Shown here in pieces: positions 16,273 through 25,513 of a stretch of 64,000 bases of DNA. The notes below the pieces were generated by a model that worked only from the letters and a program-made list of their open reading frames with translations, was not told the origin of the DNA and searched no databases. Origin of the DNA: Rhizobacter sp. Root1238 (GTDB lineage: Bacteria; Pseudomonadota; Gammaproteobacteria; Burkholderiales; Burkholderiaceae_C); NCBI RefSeq assembly GCF_001425825.1, contig NZ_LMDM01000017.1, positions 1-64,000 of the forward strand. Direction: 5' to 3'. Position 1 is the stretch's first letter; each line of letters starts with the position of its first letter. A program made the translations under genes and the position numbers.

Positions 16273-17267
16273 GGCTGCGCCCCGATCGCCGCTGCCGCGG
16301 CCGCGCGCGCGGCCGACGCCTCGCGCGCCCGGCGCCGTGCCCGCAGCCGCTCGGGGAGGCTCAGCAGCCCGTCGGGCAGCCACAGCATGAGCAGCACCAC
16401 CGCGCTGCCGAACACGAACAGGTACCAGCCCTGCGTAAAGCGCAGCCACTCGGGCAGCAGCACGCCGACCGCCGAGCCGATCGCCGGGCCGAAGAAGCGG
16501 CCGGAACCGCCCACCACCACCATCAGGTACATCATGATCGACGCGCCCACGGTGAACGGCGCCGGCTCGATGAACTGCACCAGCGACGCGAACAGCGCCC
16601 CGGCCGCGCCGGCATACGCCGCACCGATCGCGAACGACAGCAGCGTGTAGGCCTGGACGTGCACGCCCAGGCTCTCGGCACGGATCGGGTTGTCGCGCAG
16701 CGCGGTGAAGGCCTTGCCCCACGGCGAGCGCAGCAGCTTCCACAGCAGCGCGCCGAGCACCAGCGTGCAGCCGAGGATGAAGTAGTAGTACGGCAGGCCG
16801 CGGTCGAGCGACAAGCCGAACAACGACGGTCGCGCGATGTTGTTGATGCCGAAGGTGCCGCCGGTCAGCCATTCCTCGTTGCGCATCGCGAGCCACACCG
16901 CGGTGTTGAAGCCGAGCGTCGCGAACGCCAGGTAGATGGCCTGCACCCGCAGCGCCGGGAAGCCGAGCGCGAGCCCGACCGCGAAGCAGCCCGCCATCGC
17001 GAGCGGCAGGCCGAGCCAGAAGCTGAAGCCCGCCTTCGTCACGATCGCCAGCGTGTACGCGCCGATGCCGAAGAAGGCCGCATGGCCGAGCGACTTCTGC
17101 CCCGCATAGCCGACCGTCAGGTTCAGCCCCATCGTGGCGATGACGAACACCAGCCAGTAGCTCAGCAGGTACAGCCCGTAGCTCTTCAGCAACGGCGGCA
17201 GCGCGACCAGCAGCGCCAGGCCGAGCAGGCCCGCCAGCCATGGCACGAACGGCTTGCCCGGGCTCAT
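16269..17267 (-). CDS. livM: branched-chain amino acid-type ABC transporter permease LivM
   Basis: 332 aa polytopic protein with the LivM hallmarks TMGLNLTVGYAGQKSLGHAAFFGIGAY (split across helices 3-4) and ALRDNPIRAESLGV, followed by VVVGGSGRFFGPAIGS. About nine membrane helices, then a basic, Ala-rich cytoplasmic tail. The start at 17267 overlaps the livH stop by four bases. Forms the heterodimeric channel with LivH. Confidence 0.9.
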   Translation of the reverse strand: MSPGKPFVPWLAGLLGLALLVALPPLLKSYGLYLLSYWLVFVIATMGLNLTVGYAGQKSLGHAAFFGIGAYTLAIVTKAGFSFWLGLPLAMAGCFAVGLALGFPALRVQAIYLAFATLGFNTAVWLAMRNEEWLTGGTFGINNIARPSLFGLSLDRGLPYYYFILGCTLVLGALLWKLLRSPWGKAFTALRDNPIRAESLGVHVQAYTLLSFAIGAAYAGAAGALFASLVQFIEPAPFTVGASIMMYLMVVVGGSGRFFGPAIGSAVGVLLPEWLRFTQGWYLFVFGSAVVLLMLWLPDGLLSLPERLRARRRAREASAARAAAAAAIGAQP

Positions 17268-18139
17268 ACCTTGCGCTCCTCGCGGCGGCCCAGCAGCCCC
17301 TGCGGCTTGAACAGGATCACCCCCATGAACACCACCAGCGCGACCGCGTCCTTGTAGGCGGCCGAGACATAGGCCGACGCGAGGTTCTCCGCCACGCCGA
17401 CGATCAGGCCGCCGAGCAGCGCGCCGCGCGAGTTGTTGAAGCCGCCGATGATCGCCGCGAAGAAGGCCTTGGTGCCCAGCGGCTCGCCCATGTCGAACTT
17501 GGCGAGGTAGGTCGGCGTGATCAGCAGCGCCGCGGCGCAGGCCAGCAGCGCATTGATCGCGAAGGTGTAGAACACCATGCGCGGCACGTCGATGCCGAGC
17601 ACGGTGGCGCTCTCGGTGTTCTGGGCCACGGCCTGCATCGCGCGGCCGGTCACCGTCTTCGCGAGAAAGGCCTGCGTGCCGAGCACCAGCACCAGTGCCA
17701 TCGCGAGCGTGCCCAGGTCGACGAGCGTCACCGTGACGCCGCCGACGTGGAACAGCGTGTCGGCGAACAGGCTCGGGAACGGATGCGCCTCGGCGGTGAA
17801 GCCGGCGCGCACGCCGTTGCGCATCGCGATCGCCAGGCCGATGGTCGCGACCACCACCGGCATCAGCCCGAAGCGCAGCAGCGGGTCGGCGACGCCGCGC
17901 TTGAAGGCCCAGCCGAGCACGCCCACCGCCAGCACGCAGGTCAGCACGAAGCCGGCCCACAGCGGCAGGCCCAGGCCCATGAAGCCCAGCATCGCGAAGG
18001 CCGGCAGCATCACGAACTCGCCCTGCGCGAAGTTGATGGTGCCGCAGGCCTGCCACAGCAGCGTGAAGCCGAGCGCGGCCAGCGCGTAGATGCTGCCGGT
18101 CGCCATGCCCGACAGGATGAGTTGCAGAAGGTCGGTCAT
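17264..18139 (-). CDS. livH: branched-chain amino acid-type ABC transporter permease LivH
   Basis: 291 aa membrane protein with the LivH N-terminus (LLQLILSGMATGSIYALAALGFTLLW) and the motifs INFAQGEFVML and GRAMQAVAQNTESATVLGID, plus IIGGFNNSRGALLGGLIVGV near the C-terminus. Forms the membrane channel with LivM. It follows the binding-protein gene by 40 bases in one operon. Confidence 0.9.
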   Translation of the reverse strand: MTDLLQLILSGMATGSIYALAALGFTLLWQACGTINFAQGEFVMLPAFAMLGFMGLGLPLWAGFVLTCVLAVGVLGWAFKRGVADPLLRFGLMPVVVATIGLAIAMRNGVRAGFTAEAHPFPSLFADTLFHVGGVTVTLVDLGTLAMALVLVLGTQAFLAKTVTGRAMQAVAQNTESATVLGIDVPRMVFYTFAINALLACAAALLITPTYLAKFDMGEPLGTKAFFAAIIGGFNNSRGALLGGLIVGVAENLASAYVSAAYKDAVALVVFMGVILFKPQGLLGRREERKV

Positions 18140-18179
18140 GTGGTGATCGCGTGCTCCCGGATCGACATCCGGGGGGGCT

Positions 18180-19325
18180 TCATTTCTTCCCCAGCGCCGG
18201 CAGCGTCTCCCTCACCTCCTGCTTGCCGTTCTTCACCTCGACGATGAAGCTCTCGCGATCGAGGTCGCCGTTGGCATCGATGCTCACGTCCATCAGCACG
18301 CCCGGCTCCTTGGCCACCGCGATGCTCAGCCCGTGCAGCGCCTTCGCGACCGCGACGCGGTCGAACTTGCCGACCTTCTCGATCGCGGCCTTCAGCATGT
18401 AGACGCTGGTGTAGCCCTTGATGCCGTTGTGGTCCGAGACGTACTTGTATTCCTTCTCGAACTTCGCGCGGAAGGACCGCATCGCCGGCGTCGGCGCGTC
18501 CACCGTCAAGCCGACGTGCGCGATGGCACCGTTCGCCGCCTCGCCGGCCAGGTCGATCACCTTCTGGCCGGTCAGCGTGGTCTCGCCGATCACCGGCTTG
18601 CTCCAGCCCTGCTTGCGCAACTCGCGCAGCGCACGCGCCGACTCCTCCTCGTTCGTGTAGACGAACAGCAGGTCGGCGTTGCTCTGCTTTGCGCGCAGCA
18701 CCGGCGCCGCGAAATCGACCTGGCCCGATTCGGTGGAGATGTCGGCTGCCACCTTCAGACCGGCCGCCTCCGCCGACTTGACGAAGGCGTCGCGCCCGCC
18801 CTTGCCGAAGTCGTTGTTGACGAACATCACCGCCACCGTCTTCGCCTTCAGCGTGGTCGCGATGTAGCGCGCGACCTTCGGCATCGACGAGGCCTGCGTG
18901 AAGCTGGTGCGGAAGATGTACGGGTTGCCTTGCTGCGTGATCGAGCTGGCCTCGCCACCGGTGAAGTTGGGCACCTCGGCGCGCCGCGTCTCGGCCATGC
19001 TGACCAGCACCGAGCCGGAGAAGGTCGGGCCGAACACCGCGAACACGTCGTCGTCGACCGCCTTGGTGGCCAGGCCCTTCGCGACGCCGGGGTTCGATTG
19101 GGTGTCGTTGACCAGCGTCTCGAGCTTGCGCCCGAGGATGCCGCCGGCCGCGTTGATCTCCTTCACCGCGAGCTCGATGCCGTTCTTCGCGTTCGTGCCG
19201 GCGGTGGCGCCGGTGCCGGAAAGCTCCTGGATCACCGCGAGCCTGACGGTCTGCTGGGCGTGCGCGGCGAGGACGGCCGTGCCGAGGATCGCGGCAAGCA
19301 GCGCGCGGCGGGTGGACGGGTTCAT
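18180..19325 (-). CDS. Liv-type ABC transporter substrate-binding protein
   Basis: 381 aa from ATG 19325. The signal peptide (STRRALLAAILGTAVLAAHA) ends at AHA-QQ. The mature protein has the type I periplasmic binding fold of the LivJ/LivK (Peripla_BP_6) family: VRLAVIQELSGTGATAG, GIELAVKEINAAGGILGR, DDDVFAVFGPTFSGS, and the hinge region NPYIFRTSF. It delivers substrate to LivHM. First gene of the transporter operon, 28 bases after the shikimate-dehydrogenase-like gene, with which it is probably co-transcribed. The ligand is not identifiable. Confidence 0.88.
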   Translation of the reverse strand: MNPSTRRALLAAILGTAVLAAHAQQTVRLAVIQELSGTGATAGTNAKNGIELAVKEINAAGGILGRKLETLVNDTQSNPGVAKGLATKAVDDDVFAVFGPTFSGSVLVSMAETRRAEVPNFTGGEASSITQQGNPYIFRTSFTQASSMPKVARYIATTLKAKTVAVMFVNNDFGKGGRDAFVKSAEAAGLKVAADISTESGQVDFAAPVLRAKQSNADLLFVYTNEEESARALRELRKQGWSKPVIGETTLTGQKVIDLAGEAANGAIAHVGLTVDAPTPAMRSFRAKFEKEYKYVSDHNGIKGYTSVYMLKAAIEKVGKFDRVAVAKALHGLSIAVAKEPGVLMDVSIDANGDLDRESFIVEVKNGKQEVRETLPALGKK

Positions 19326-19353
19326 GGCTTGTCTCCTGGTTGGAATGGGGGCC

Positions 19354-20241
19354 TCAGGCCGCACCGAACAGCGCGCGCAGCCCGGACGCATCGGCCTGCA
19401 CCGCCTGCGCGATGCGGTCGAAGCCGAAGAAGGACAGGTACTCGGGCACCTGCTGCACCAGCATCTCGAAGCCGGGGTGGGCGACGATGCCGCGGGCGCG
19501 GCAGGCGCGCAGCAGCGGCGTCGGCTGGTTCTTCATCAGGATGTCGACGACCACCGCGCCGGCATCGAGCCGCGCGGTGTCGAAGGGCAGCGGGTCGTCG
19601 GGGCGCAGCCCGAGCGGCGTTGCGTTGACGACCAGCGAGAAGCCGGCCGGGTCCGGTCGCGCGAGCGACACCACGTCGACGCCGAACTCGCCGGCCAGCC
19701 GCTCGGCCATCGCCGCGGTGCGGCCCGGCGCGGTGTCGAACAGCGCGATGCGCGACGCCCCGGCCGCGGCCAGCGAGGTCGCGATCGCCACGCCGCCACC
19801 GCCGACGCCGACCACCAGCGCGCTGCAGCCCGCCGCCGGCACGCCGAAGTGCGCCAGCGCCTTCGTGAAGCCGACGCCGTCGAACAGCGCGCCTTCGAGC
19901 GTGCCGTCGGCATCGCGCCGCACGGCGTTCACCGCACCGGCGCTGCGGCCGAGCCGGTCGCAACGGTCCAGCAGGTCGACCATCCCGGTCTTGTGCGGGA
20001 TCGCGAGCCACAGGCCGTCGATGTTGCGGGCCTTCAGCACATGCCGCACGAAGCCGGCGAGGTCGCCCGCCGCCACCTGGGCCGGCACCAGCACGGCATC
20101 GGCGCCGTGGCGGGCGAACAGGTGGTTGAACACCTCCGGCGCGCGCACCTGCGCCACCGGGTCGCCGAGGATCAGGAAAACGCGCGTGCTGCCGAGAATG
20201 CGGCCCGGAACGTGGCCCGGGATGTGGCCGGAGAGGGTCAT
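19354..20241 (-). CDS. shikimate/quinate dehydrogenase-like protein (AroE family)
   Basis: 295 aa. An N-terminal substrate domain has the catalytic-Lys motif (IPHKTG; Lys of the TVPHK motif) and NAVRRDADGTLEGALFDGVGF, the equivalent of the family's NTD region with its Asp. The C-terminal Rossmann domain has VVGVGGGGVAIA and NATPLGL. The substitutions and the location beside a Liv transporter and a divergent IclR regulator suggest a catabolic paralogue rather than the biosynthetic AroE. It is probably cotranscribed with the transporter. Substrate unknown; quinate- or shikimate-type alicyclic acids are a reasonable guess. Confidence 0.75.
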   Translation of the reverse strand: MTLSGHIPGHVPGRILGSTRVFLILGDPVAQVRAPEVFNHLFARHGADAVLVPAQVAAGDLAGFVRHVLKARNIDGLWLAIPHKTGMVDLLDRCDRLGRSAGAVNAVRRDADGTLEGALFDGVGFTKALAHFGVPAAGCSALVVGVGGGGVAIATSLAAAGASRIALFDTAPGRTAAMAERLAGEFGVDVVSLARPDPAGFSLVVNATPLGLRPDDPLPFDTARLDAGAVVVDILMKNQPTPLLRACRARGIVAHPGFEMLVQQVPEYLSFFGFDRIAQAVQADASGLRALFGAA

Positions 20242-20370
20242 CGGCGCGAGCGTAGGCAGCCGCCGGGTCGGCCACAAGCGTGCTGACCCGAAAATGCGCG
20301 ATAGTCGCTCAGGCGGCGCGATGATCGCGCCAAATCGGGTTAACTCGGGCTCCGGCCCCCGCAGGCGCCA

Positions 20371-21144
20371 ATGGACGACACGCCGTTCCAGATCGACAAG
20401 AAGGACCTGATCGACGGGCTGGGCAAGGGCCTGCGCGTGATCGAGGCCTTCGACGACGACCACCCCCGCCTGACGCCGAGCGAGGCGGCGCAGCTGACCG
20501 GCCTGACGCGCACCGCGGCGCGCCGCTACCTGCTGAGCCTGGTGCACTTCGGCTATGCCGGCACCGACGGCAGGCGCTTCTGGCTGGCGCCGCGCGTGCT
20601 GCGCCTCGGCCAGAGCTACATCGGCGCGGCCCGGCTGCCGCGGCTGGTGCAGCCTTTCATCCAGCGGGTGTCGATGCAATGCGGCGAGACCGTCAACGTC
20701 AGCGTGCTCGACGGCCACGAGGTGGTCTACGTCGCGCGAAGCAATGCGCCGCGGGTGGTGTCGATCGGCTACCACGTCGGGGCGCGCGCGCCGGCGCACG
20801 TGGCGACACCGGGCATCGTGATGGTGTCGGCGCTCGGCGACGCGGAGCTCGAAGCCTGGCTCGCCGGGCACGACTTCCATGCCTTCACCGCCCACACGGT
20901 GAGTACCGCCGACGTGTTCCGCGAGCACGTGCGCGCGGCGCGCGCGCTGGACCACTGGATCACCGCGCAGCAGCGTGACCTGGGCCTGTCGGGCATCGCG
21001 ACCGCGCTGCGCGACCGCAAGGGCGCCTGCAAGGGCGCCGTCGGCATGACGCTGCAGTCGGTCTCGTACACGGCGGAGCAGATGCGCTCGCAACTGCTGC
21101 CGCTGCTGCACGAGGCGGCTCAGGCGCTGCGGCCCTTGCTCTGA
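20371..21144 (+). CDS. IclR-family transcriptional regulator (PcaR/PobR-like)
   Basis: 257 aa. N-terminal winged helix-turn-helix (GKGLRVIEAFDDDHPRLTPSEAAQLTGLTRTAARRYLLSLVHFGYA) and a C-terminal IclR effector domain (GETVNVSVLDGHEVVYVARS, DLGLSGIATALRD). The linker and GKGLRVIEAF opening are those of PcaR/PobR-type activators of aromatic acid catabolism. It is divergent from the AroE-like/Liv operon with a 129-bp gap, so it most likely controls that operon in response to the transported or converted acid. Its 3' end overlaps the convergent flippase-like gene by 25 bases. Confidence 0.85.
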   Translation: MDDTPFQIDKKDLIDGLGKGLRVIEAFDDDHPRLTPSEAAQLTGLTRTAARRYLLSLVHFGYAGTDGRRFWLAPRVLRLGQSYIGAARLPRLVQPFIQRVSMQCGETVNVSVLDGHEVVYVARSNAPRVVSIGYHVGARAPAHVATPGIVMVSALGDAELEAWLAGHDFHAFTAHTVSTADVFREHVRAARALDHWITAQQRDLGLSGIATALRDRKGACKGAVGMTLQSVSYTAEQMRSQLLPLLHEAAQALRPLL

Positions 21145-22169
21145 AGAGCCTCCAGCCGCAGCATCGCCAGCAGTCCGCAGGCGATCGCGAACCACAGCGT
21201 GGCGAAGCGCACGCCGACGGCCGCCAGCGTCGCGGTGGCGACCGGCACGCCGAGCGGCGCGAGCAGCGCGACGATCGCGAGCTCGGTCGAGCCGATGCCG
21301 CCCGGCAGCATCGAGGCGGCGCCGACCAGCATCGCCAGCGGGTAGGTCGACAGCGCCGCCGTCCAGCCGAGCGTGAAGCCCAGCTGCGCGAGCAGCAGCA
21401 CCAGCGACAGCGCCGTCAGCGCCCACGCGGCCAGGCCGATCGCCAGGCCGATCGACAGGTCCGGCAGCGTCAGCCAGATCCGGCAGCCGGCGAAGCCGTC
21501 GCGCACCGCCCGCAGCATGCCGGCGAGCTTCGGATGGCCGCGCCCCGCCAGCGCATCGGCGGCCCGGCCGAACAGCGCCGGCCAGCGCGCGAGCACGCCG
21601 ATCGTCGCCAGCAGCAACGCGACGAACGCTGCCGCGAGCGCCAGCAGCCCGGGCTGCGCCAGCGCCAGGCACGACAGCACCAGCACCGCCACCAGGTCGC
21701 AGGCGCGTTCGAACAGGAAGGCCGAGAACACCTGCGCGCCGCCGATGCCGAATGGCGCGTGGTAGCGGATGCGCACCAGCTCGCCGGCCTTGCCCGGGCT
21801 CGCGGTGAACACGAAGCCGGCGACGTAGGCGAGAAAGCCGCGCCATGGCGTCAGCCGGTTCGCAAAGCGCCGCAGCAGCCAGCGCCAGCGCAGGTAGCGC
21901 AGCACCATCGATCCGAGCGACAGGCCCGCCATCCACGGCAGCACGCGAAGCATGCCGGGAAGGCTGGCCGACAGGGCCGCACCGCCGGCGACCGACCACG
22001 TCACCGCAATGCTCCCGATCGCCAGCAGGGCCAGCGACCAGGCGCCGCGTGCCCGGCGCGGCGGGGCGTGCAAATCGGGCGACGCATCGCGATCGGCCGG
22101 GAGTGGTGAATGGGGAGGCGAGGGGTGTGGCAAGGAGGCGTCGGGTCGAAAGGGGCGGCTCACGGACAA
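21120..22169 (-). CDS. YbhN/LPG-synthase-TM-like (UPF0104) membrane protein, flippase-like
   Basis: Up to 349 aa, with eight or so membrane helices and the family features RWRWLLRR, SPGKAGELVRIRYH and MLPGGIGSTELAIVALL typical of the lysylphosphatidylglycerol-synthase membrane (flippase-like) family. The start is probably the TTG at 22169 or GTG at 22163, so its start region overlaps that of the divergent gtrA-like gene. Family members are linked to lipid or lipid-linked sugar translocation. Next to a polyprenyl-phosphate sugar locus it is a candidate for moving a lipid-linked intermediate; that is inference. Confidence 0.78.
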   Translation of the reverse strand: MSVSRPFRPDASLPHPSPPHSPLPADRDASPDLHAPPRRARGAWSLALLAIGSIAVTWSVAGGAALSASLPGMLRVLPWMAGLSLGSMVLRYLRWRWLLRRFANRLTPWRGFLAYVAGFVFTASPGKAGELVRIRYHAPFGIGGAQVFSAFLFERACDLVAVLVLSCLALAQPGLLALAAAFVALLLATIGVLARWPALFGRAADALAGRGHPKLAGMLRAVRDGFAGCRIWLTLPDLSIGLAIGLAAWALTALSLVLLLAQLGFTLGWTAALSTYPLAMLVGAASMLPGGIGSTELAIVALLAPLGVPVATATLAAVGVRFATLWFAIACGLLAMLRLEALQSKGRSA

Positions 22170-22597
22170 TGCGGCCCGTGATCCAGCATTTTCTCACCCG
22201 CCAGTTCCTCGGATTCCTCGCCGTCGGCAGCACGGCGGCTGCGCTGCACTGGGCCGCGCGCTGGCTCCTCAGCCACTGGCTGCCGTTCGGCTGGGCGGTG
22301 ACCGCGGCCTACGGGGTCGGCCTGTCGGTCGCCTTCTGGCTCAACAGCCGCTACGTGTTCCCGCGCTCGGACCGGCCGCGGCATGTGCAGGCCCGCGACT
22401 TCGTCGCGGTGAACCTGCTGTTCTTTCCGGTCGTCTGGCTGGCCGCGCTGGGCGTCGACGCGGCGCTGCGGGCCGCCGGCCTGCAGCACCACACGCAGGA
22501 CGTGGCGCATGCGCTTGCCGTCGGGCTGCCGACCCTGTTCACTTTTCTGATCTACAAGTTCGTTGCCTTCCGGGAGGGGCCGCATGCAGAACCATGA
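22169..22597 (+). CDS. GtrA-family membrane protein
   Basis: 142 aa with four membrane helices in the GtrA pattern: FLAVGSTAAALHWAARWLL, VTAAYGVGLSVAFWLNSRYVF, FVAVNLLFFPVVWLAAL and LPTLFTFLIYKFVAF. GtrA proteins are small partners in polyprenyl-linked sugar translocation; the mycobacterial homologue Rv3789 sits with the DprE genes. The ATG at 22169 shares a base with the start of the divergent gene. The methyltransferase gene downstream overlaps it by 14 bases. A role in the adjacent DPA-like pathway is inferred. Confidence 0.85.
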   Translation: MRPVIQHFLTRQFLGFLAVGSTAAALHWAARWLLSHWLPFGWAVTAAYGVGLSVAFWLNSRYVFPRSDRPRHVQARDFVAVNLLFFPVVWLAALGVDAALRAAGLQHHTQDVAHALAVGLPTLFTFLIYKFVAFREGPHAEP

Positions 22598-23249
22598 GTT
22601 GTCCGAGCTCTATCGAATCCGATTCGCCGAGGCCCAGCTGCCGCGCAAGAACGCCATCTGGCAAGTGATCTGCCGCGATTTCCTGCAGCGTTTCGTGCGC
22701 CCCGCCGACACGGTGGTGGACGTCGCCTGCGGCTATGGCGAGTTCCTCAACAACATCGTCGCCGCCCGCAAGATCGCCGTCGACCTGAACGAGGATGCGC
22801 GCCGCTTCCTGGACCCGGCCGTCACGTTCCACCTGGCGCCGGCCACCCGACTCGCCTCGGTCGTCGACGGCGAGGCCGACGTGGTCTTCACGTCCAATTT
22901 CCTGGAGCACCTGCCGGACAAGAAGACGCTGGAGCAGTTCCTTGACGAGGTGATGCGTGCGTTGAAGCCCGGCGGCCACTACCTCATCCTCGGTCCCAAT
23001 CTGCGTTACCTGCCCGGTGCCTACTGGGATTTCTACGACCACCACCTGGGGCTCACGCACCTGTCGCTGGGCGAGGTGCTGCAGCTGAAGGGCTTCGAGA
23101 TCGTCCGGTGCATCGACCGCTTCCTGCCCTACACCACGCAAGGCGCGTTGCCCACGCACCCGTGGCTGGTCAGGCTCTACCTGAAGCTTCCGTTCGCGTG
23201 GAAGCTGCTCGGCAAGCAATTCTTCATCGTCGCGCGCAAGCCGGGCTGA
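22584..23249 (+). CDS. class I SAM-dependent methyltransferase
   Basis: 221 aa. SAM-binding motif I VVDVACGYGEF, acidic motif IAVDLNEDARR, and TSNFLEHLPDKKTL (methyltransferase type 11 region), then LKPGGHYLILGPNLRYLPGAYWDFYDHHLGLTHLS. It overlaps gtrA by 14 bases, so the two are coupled. Such enzymes in glycan loci methylate sugars or lipid carriers. The specific acceptor is unknown. Confidence 0.85.
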   Translation: MQNHELSELYRIRFAEAQLPRKNAIWQVICRDFLQRFVRPADTVVDVACGYGEFLNNIVAARKIAVDLNEDARRFLDPAVTFHLAPATRLASVVDGEADVVFTSNFLEHLPDKKTLEQFLDEVMRALKPGGHYLILGPNLRYLPGAYWDFYDHHLGLTHLSLGEVLQLKGFEIVRCIDRFLPYTTQGALPTHPWLVRLYLKLPFAWKLLGKQFFIVARKPG

Positions 23250-23263
23250 TCGCGCCGCCGCGG

Positions 23264-24562
23264 TCACGACACCGCGTCGCGCGCCATGCGGCGGCCGAAG
23301 CCGATGCTCTCGGAGATGCCACGGTCTTCCGGGTAGTAGTGGGAGGTGTCGGCCACCCACAGGCCGTGCACCGGCGTCTTCGCCGGCGGCAGCCGCTCGA
23401 GGAAGCGCGGCTCGCAGATCGGCTGGGCATGCCGGTAGCGGCTGGCGTGCATCGCGATGAAGTCCTCGTCGCGCAGCGCCGGGTTGATGGTCTGCAGGCA
23501 GCTCTTCACCTTCGCGAGGAAGGCCTCGTCCGGCTCGGCGTACAGCGGGTCTTCGCCGGGCACGTAGAACGGCACGTAGACCACATGCTGCGCGCCGAGC
23601 GGCCGCAGGTTGGTGTATTCGACGAGGCCGGGGATGTCCATCCGCGGGTCGTTGACGTTGAGCCAGAAGTTGCCGGTCAGGGGCTTCGCGAGCTTGGCGA
23701 TGACGCAGACCACCGCGATGTTCTTCAGTGCATCGAACTGCGCGCGCAACGGCGCCGGCAGCGCCGGGATCAGCCGCGACACGAAGGGCAGCGGCACGGT
23801 GCTGATCACCTGGTCGAAGCGCAGCAGTTCGCCGGCGACGCGCACGCCGGCGACACGGCCGTTCTCGGCGCCTTCGATCACCACCTCCTGCACCGGCGAC
23901 TTCAGCCGCACCTCGCCGCCGTGCGCGACGATGTCGTCGCGCATCGCGTCGAGCAGCGTGTCGGACCCGCCGTCGAGGTAGCCGAGTTTCTCGCGCATCA
24001 GGCTGGTGCGCGAGTTGCCGATGCGCCGGATGCGGCTCCAGATCCATGCGGCCGACAGGTTGCCGGCGTAGCCGTGGAACTTGTGCTCGAACAGCCGCCG
24101 CCACAGCACTTCGTAGGCCTTGTCGCCGACCCAGCGGCGGATCCAGCCGGTCGCCTCGACGCCGTCGAGCGGCCGCCAGTTGCGCCGCTTCACCGACACG
24201 AAGGCATGCAGCGCGCAGCGCAGCTTCGAGAGCAGGCCGAGCCCGTCGAAGCGCAGCAGTGCGAGCGGGTTGCCCCAGGGTTGCAGCCGCCCCTGGTACC
24301 AGTAGCTCATGCGGGTCTCGACCCAGCGCATGCGGTCGGCCAGCTTCAGCTCGTCGAGCACCTGCAGGAAGGCGGCATCCGAGGTGCAGTGGAAGTGGTA
24401 GTAGCGCTCGATGCGCAGCCCGTCGAAATCGAAGCAGGCGGCCATGCCGCCCAGCCGGTCGTCGGCCTCGAAGACCACCGGCCGGTGGCCGTCGCGCGCC
24501 AGCTGGTAGGCGACCGCCAGGCCCATCGGCCCGGCACCGAGCACGGCAATGCGTTGCGTCAT
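23264..24562 (-). CDS. NAD(P)/FAD-dependent oxidoreductase (amine oxidase/protoporphyrinogen oxidase-like)
   Basis: 432 aa with an N-terminal FAD-binding [31 protein letters not shown] (GxGxxG...E...GG), a middle substrate domain, ISTVPLPF in the flavin domain and a C-terminal [22 protein letters not shown] that closes the FAD site. The family covers desaturases, mutases and amine oxidases; in polysaccharide loci such flavoproteins act on lipid- or nucleotide-linked sugars. Last gene of the minus-strand glycan operon, 10 bases after the epimerase. Substrate unknown. Confidence 0.82.
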   Translation of the reverse strand: MTQRIAVLGAGPMGLAVAYQLARDGHRPVVFEADDRLGGMAACFDFDGLRIERYYHFHCTSDAAFLQVLDELKLADRMRWVETRMSYWYQGRLQPWGNPLALLRFDGLGLLSKLRCALHAFVSVKRRNWRPLDGVEATGWIRRWVGDKAYEVLWRRLFEHKFHGYAGNLSAAWIWSRIRRIGNSRTSLMREKLGYLDGGSDTLLDAMRDDIVAHGGEVRLKSPVQEVVIEGAENGRVAGVRVAGELLRFDQVISTVPLPFVSRLIPALPAPLRAQFDALKNIAVVCVIAKLAKPLTGNFWLNVNDPRMDIPGLVEYTNLRPLGAQHVVYVPFYVPGEDPLYAEPDEAFLAKVKSCLQTINPALRDEDFIAMHASRYRHAQPICEPRFLERLPPAKTPVHGLWVADTSHYYPEDRGISESIGFGRRMARDAVS

Positions 24563-24572
24563 GGAAACGGCC

Positions 24573-25508
24573 TCAGAAGTCCAGCACCACGTGGCCGTAG
24601 GTGGGGTCGTTGAAGGTCTCGGCGATCGCGTCGGCGAACGGGGTGGCGGTGACGCCGAACAGCGCAGGCCAGTCGGTCAGTTCGAACTCGTCTTTCGCGA
24701 CCAGCGCGCGCAGCTGCTGCGTGGTGAACGGCGGGTTCGGGTCGAACCGGCCCCAGGTCCACAGCGCGGCGTGGAACAGCGCATACGGCACCTTGACGAT
24801 CAGCGTACGCGCGCGCGTGGCCCGCTTGATCTCGCGGATGATGTCGATGTAGTCGATCTTCTCGCGCCCGGAGATGTTGTGCACGCCGCGGGTCACGCGC
24901 CCTTCGATGCAGGCGACGATGACCTTGCAGAAGTCGCCGGCATACAGCGGCTGCCGCATGTAGCGGCCGTTGCCCGGGATCGGAAACACCGGCACGCGCG
25001 CCATGAAGCGCGACAACCAGCCGAGGTGCTTGCGGTCGAACCAGCCGAACATCAGCGTCGGGCGCAGCACCGGGCAGTCGATGCCGTTGCGCAGCACCAG
25101 CGCTTCCTGCTGCTTCTTCGTCTCGGTGTAGAAATCGTTCGCGACCGACTCCACCACCGACGAGCTGACATGCACCAGCCGCGGCACGCGATGGACGTTC
25201 ATCGCCTCCAGCACGTTGCGGGTCGCATCGACGTTGTTGCGCACGAAATCGCGCAGCACCGTCCCGCCGATCTGCGCCTGCAGCATCACGACCGCGGTGG
25301 CGTCCTCGAAGTGGCGCTGCCAGTGGCCCGGATCGGCCAGGTCGACGCATTCGGTGGTCACGTCGGGGTGGATGCGGCCCAGGATTGCGAGGTTGGCCGC
25401 GTGCTTGTCCAGCACGACGATCTCGGTGTAGCCGGCGGCCTTCAGGCGCGGCAGCAGGTTCTGGCCGACGAGGCCGGCGCCGCCGGGAAGGATGATCTTG
25501 TTCGGCAT
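24573..25508 (-). CDS. NAD-dependent epimerase/dehydratase family protein
   Basis: 311 aa extended-SDR protein. The Rossmann motif is [12 protein letters not shown] (GGxGxxG), followed by a strand VVLDKHA. The usual catalytic YxxxK is replaced by YTETKKQQE, which keeps Tyr and Lys. The mid-region VHVSSSVV and the C-terminal [15 protein letters not shown] fit sugar-nucleotide epimerases/dehydratases. It lies 5 bases after the large membrane-protein gene in the same operon, so it probably alters a sugar before or after lipid linkage. Specificity unknown. Confidence 0.82.
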   Translation of the reverse strand: MPNKIILPGGAGLVGQNLLPRLKAAGYTEIVVLDKHAANLAILGRIHPDVTTECVDLADPGHWQRHFEDATAVVMLQAQIGGTVLRDFVRNNVDATRNVLEAMNVHRVPRLVHVSSSVVESVANDFYTETKKQQEALVLRNGIDCPVLRPTLMFGWFDRKHLGWLSRFMARVPVFPIPGNGRYMRQPLYAGDFCKVIVACIEGRVTRGVHNISGREKIDYIDIIREIKRATRARTLIVKVPYALFHAALWTWGRFDPNPPFTTQQLRALVAKDEFELTDWPALFGVTATPFADAIAETFNDPTYGHVVLDF

Positions 25509-25513
25509 GGGGG

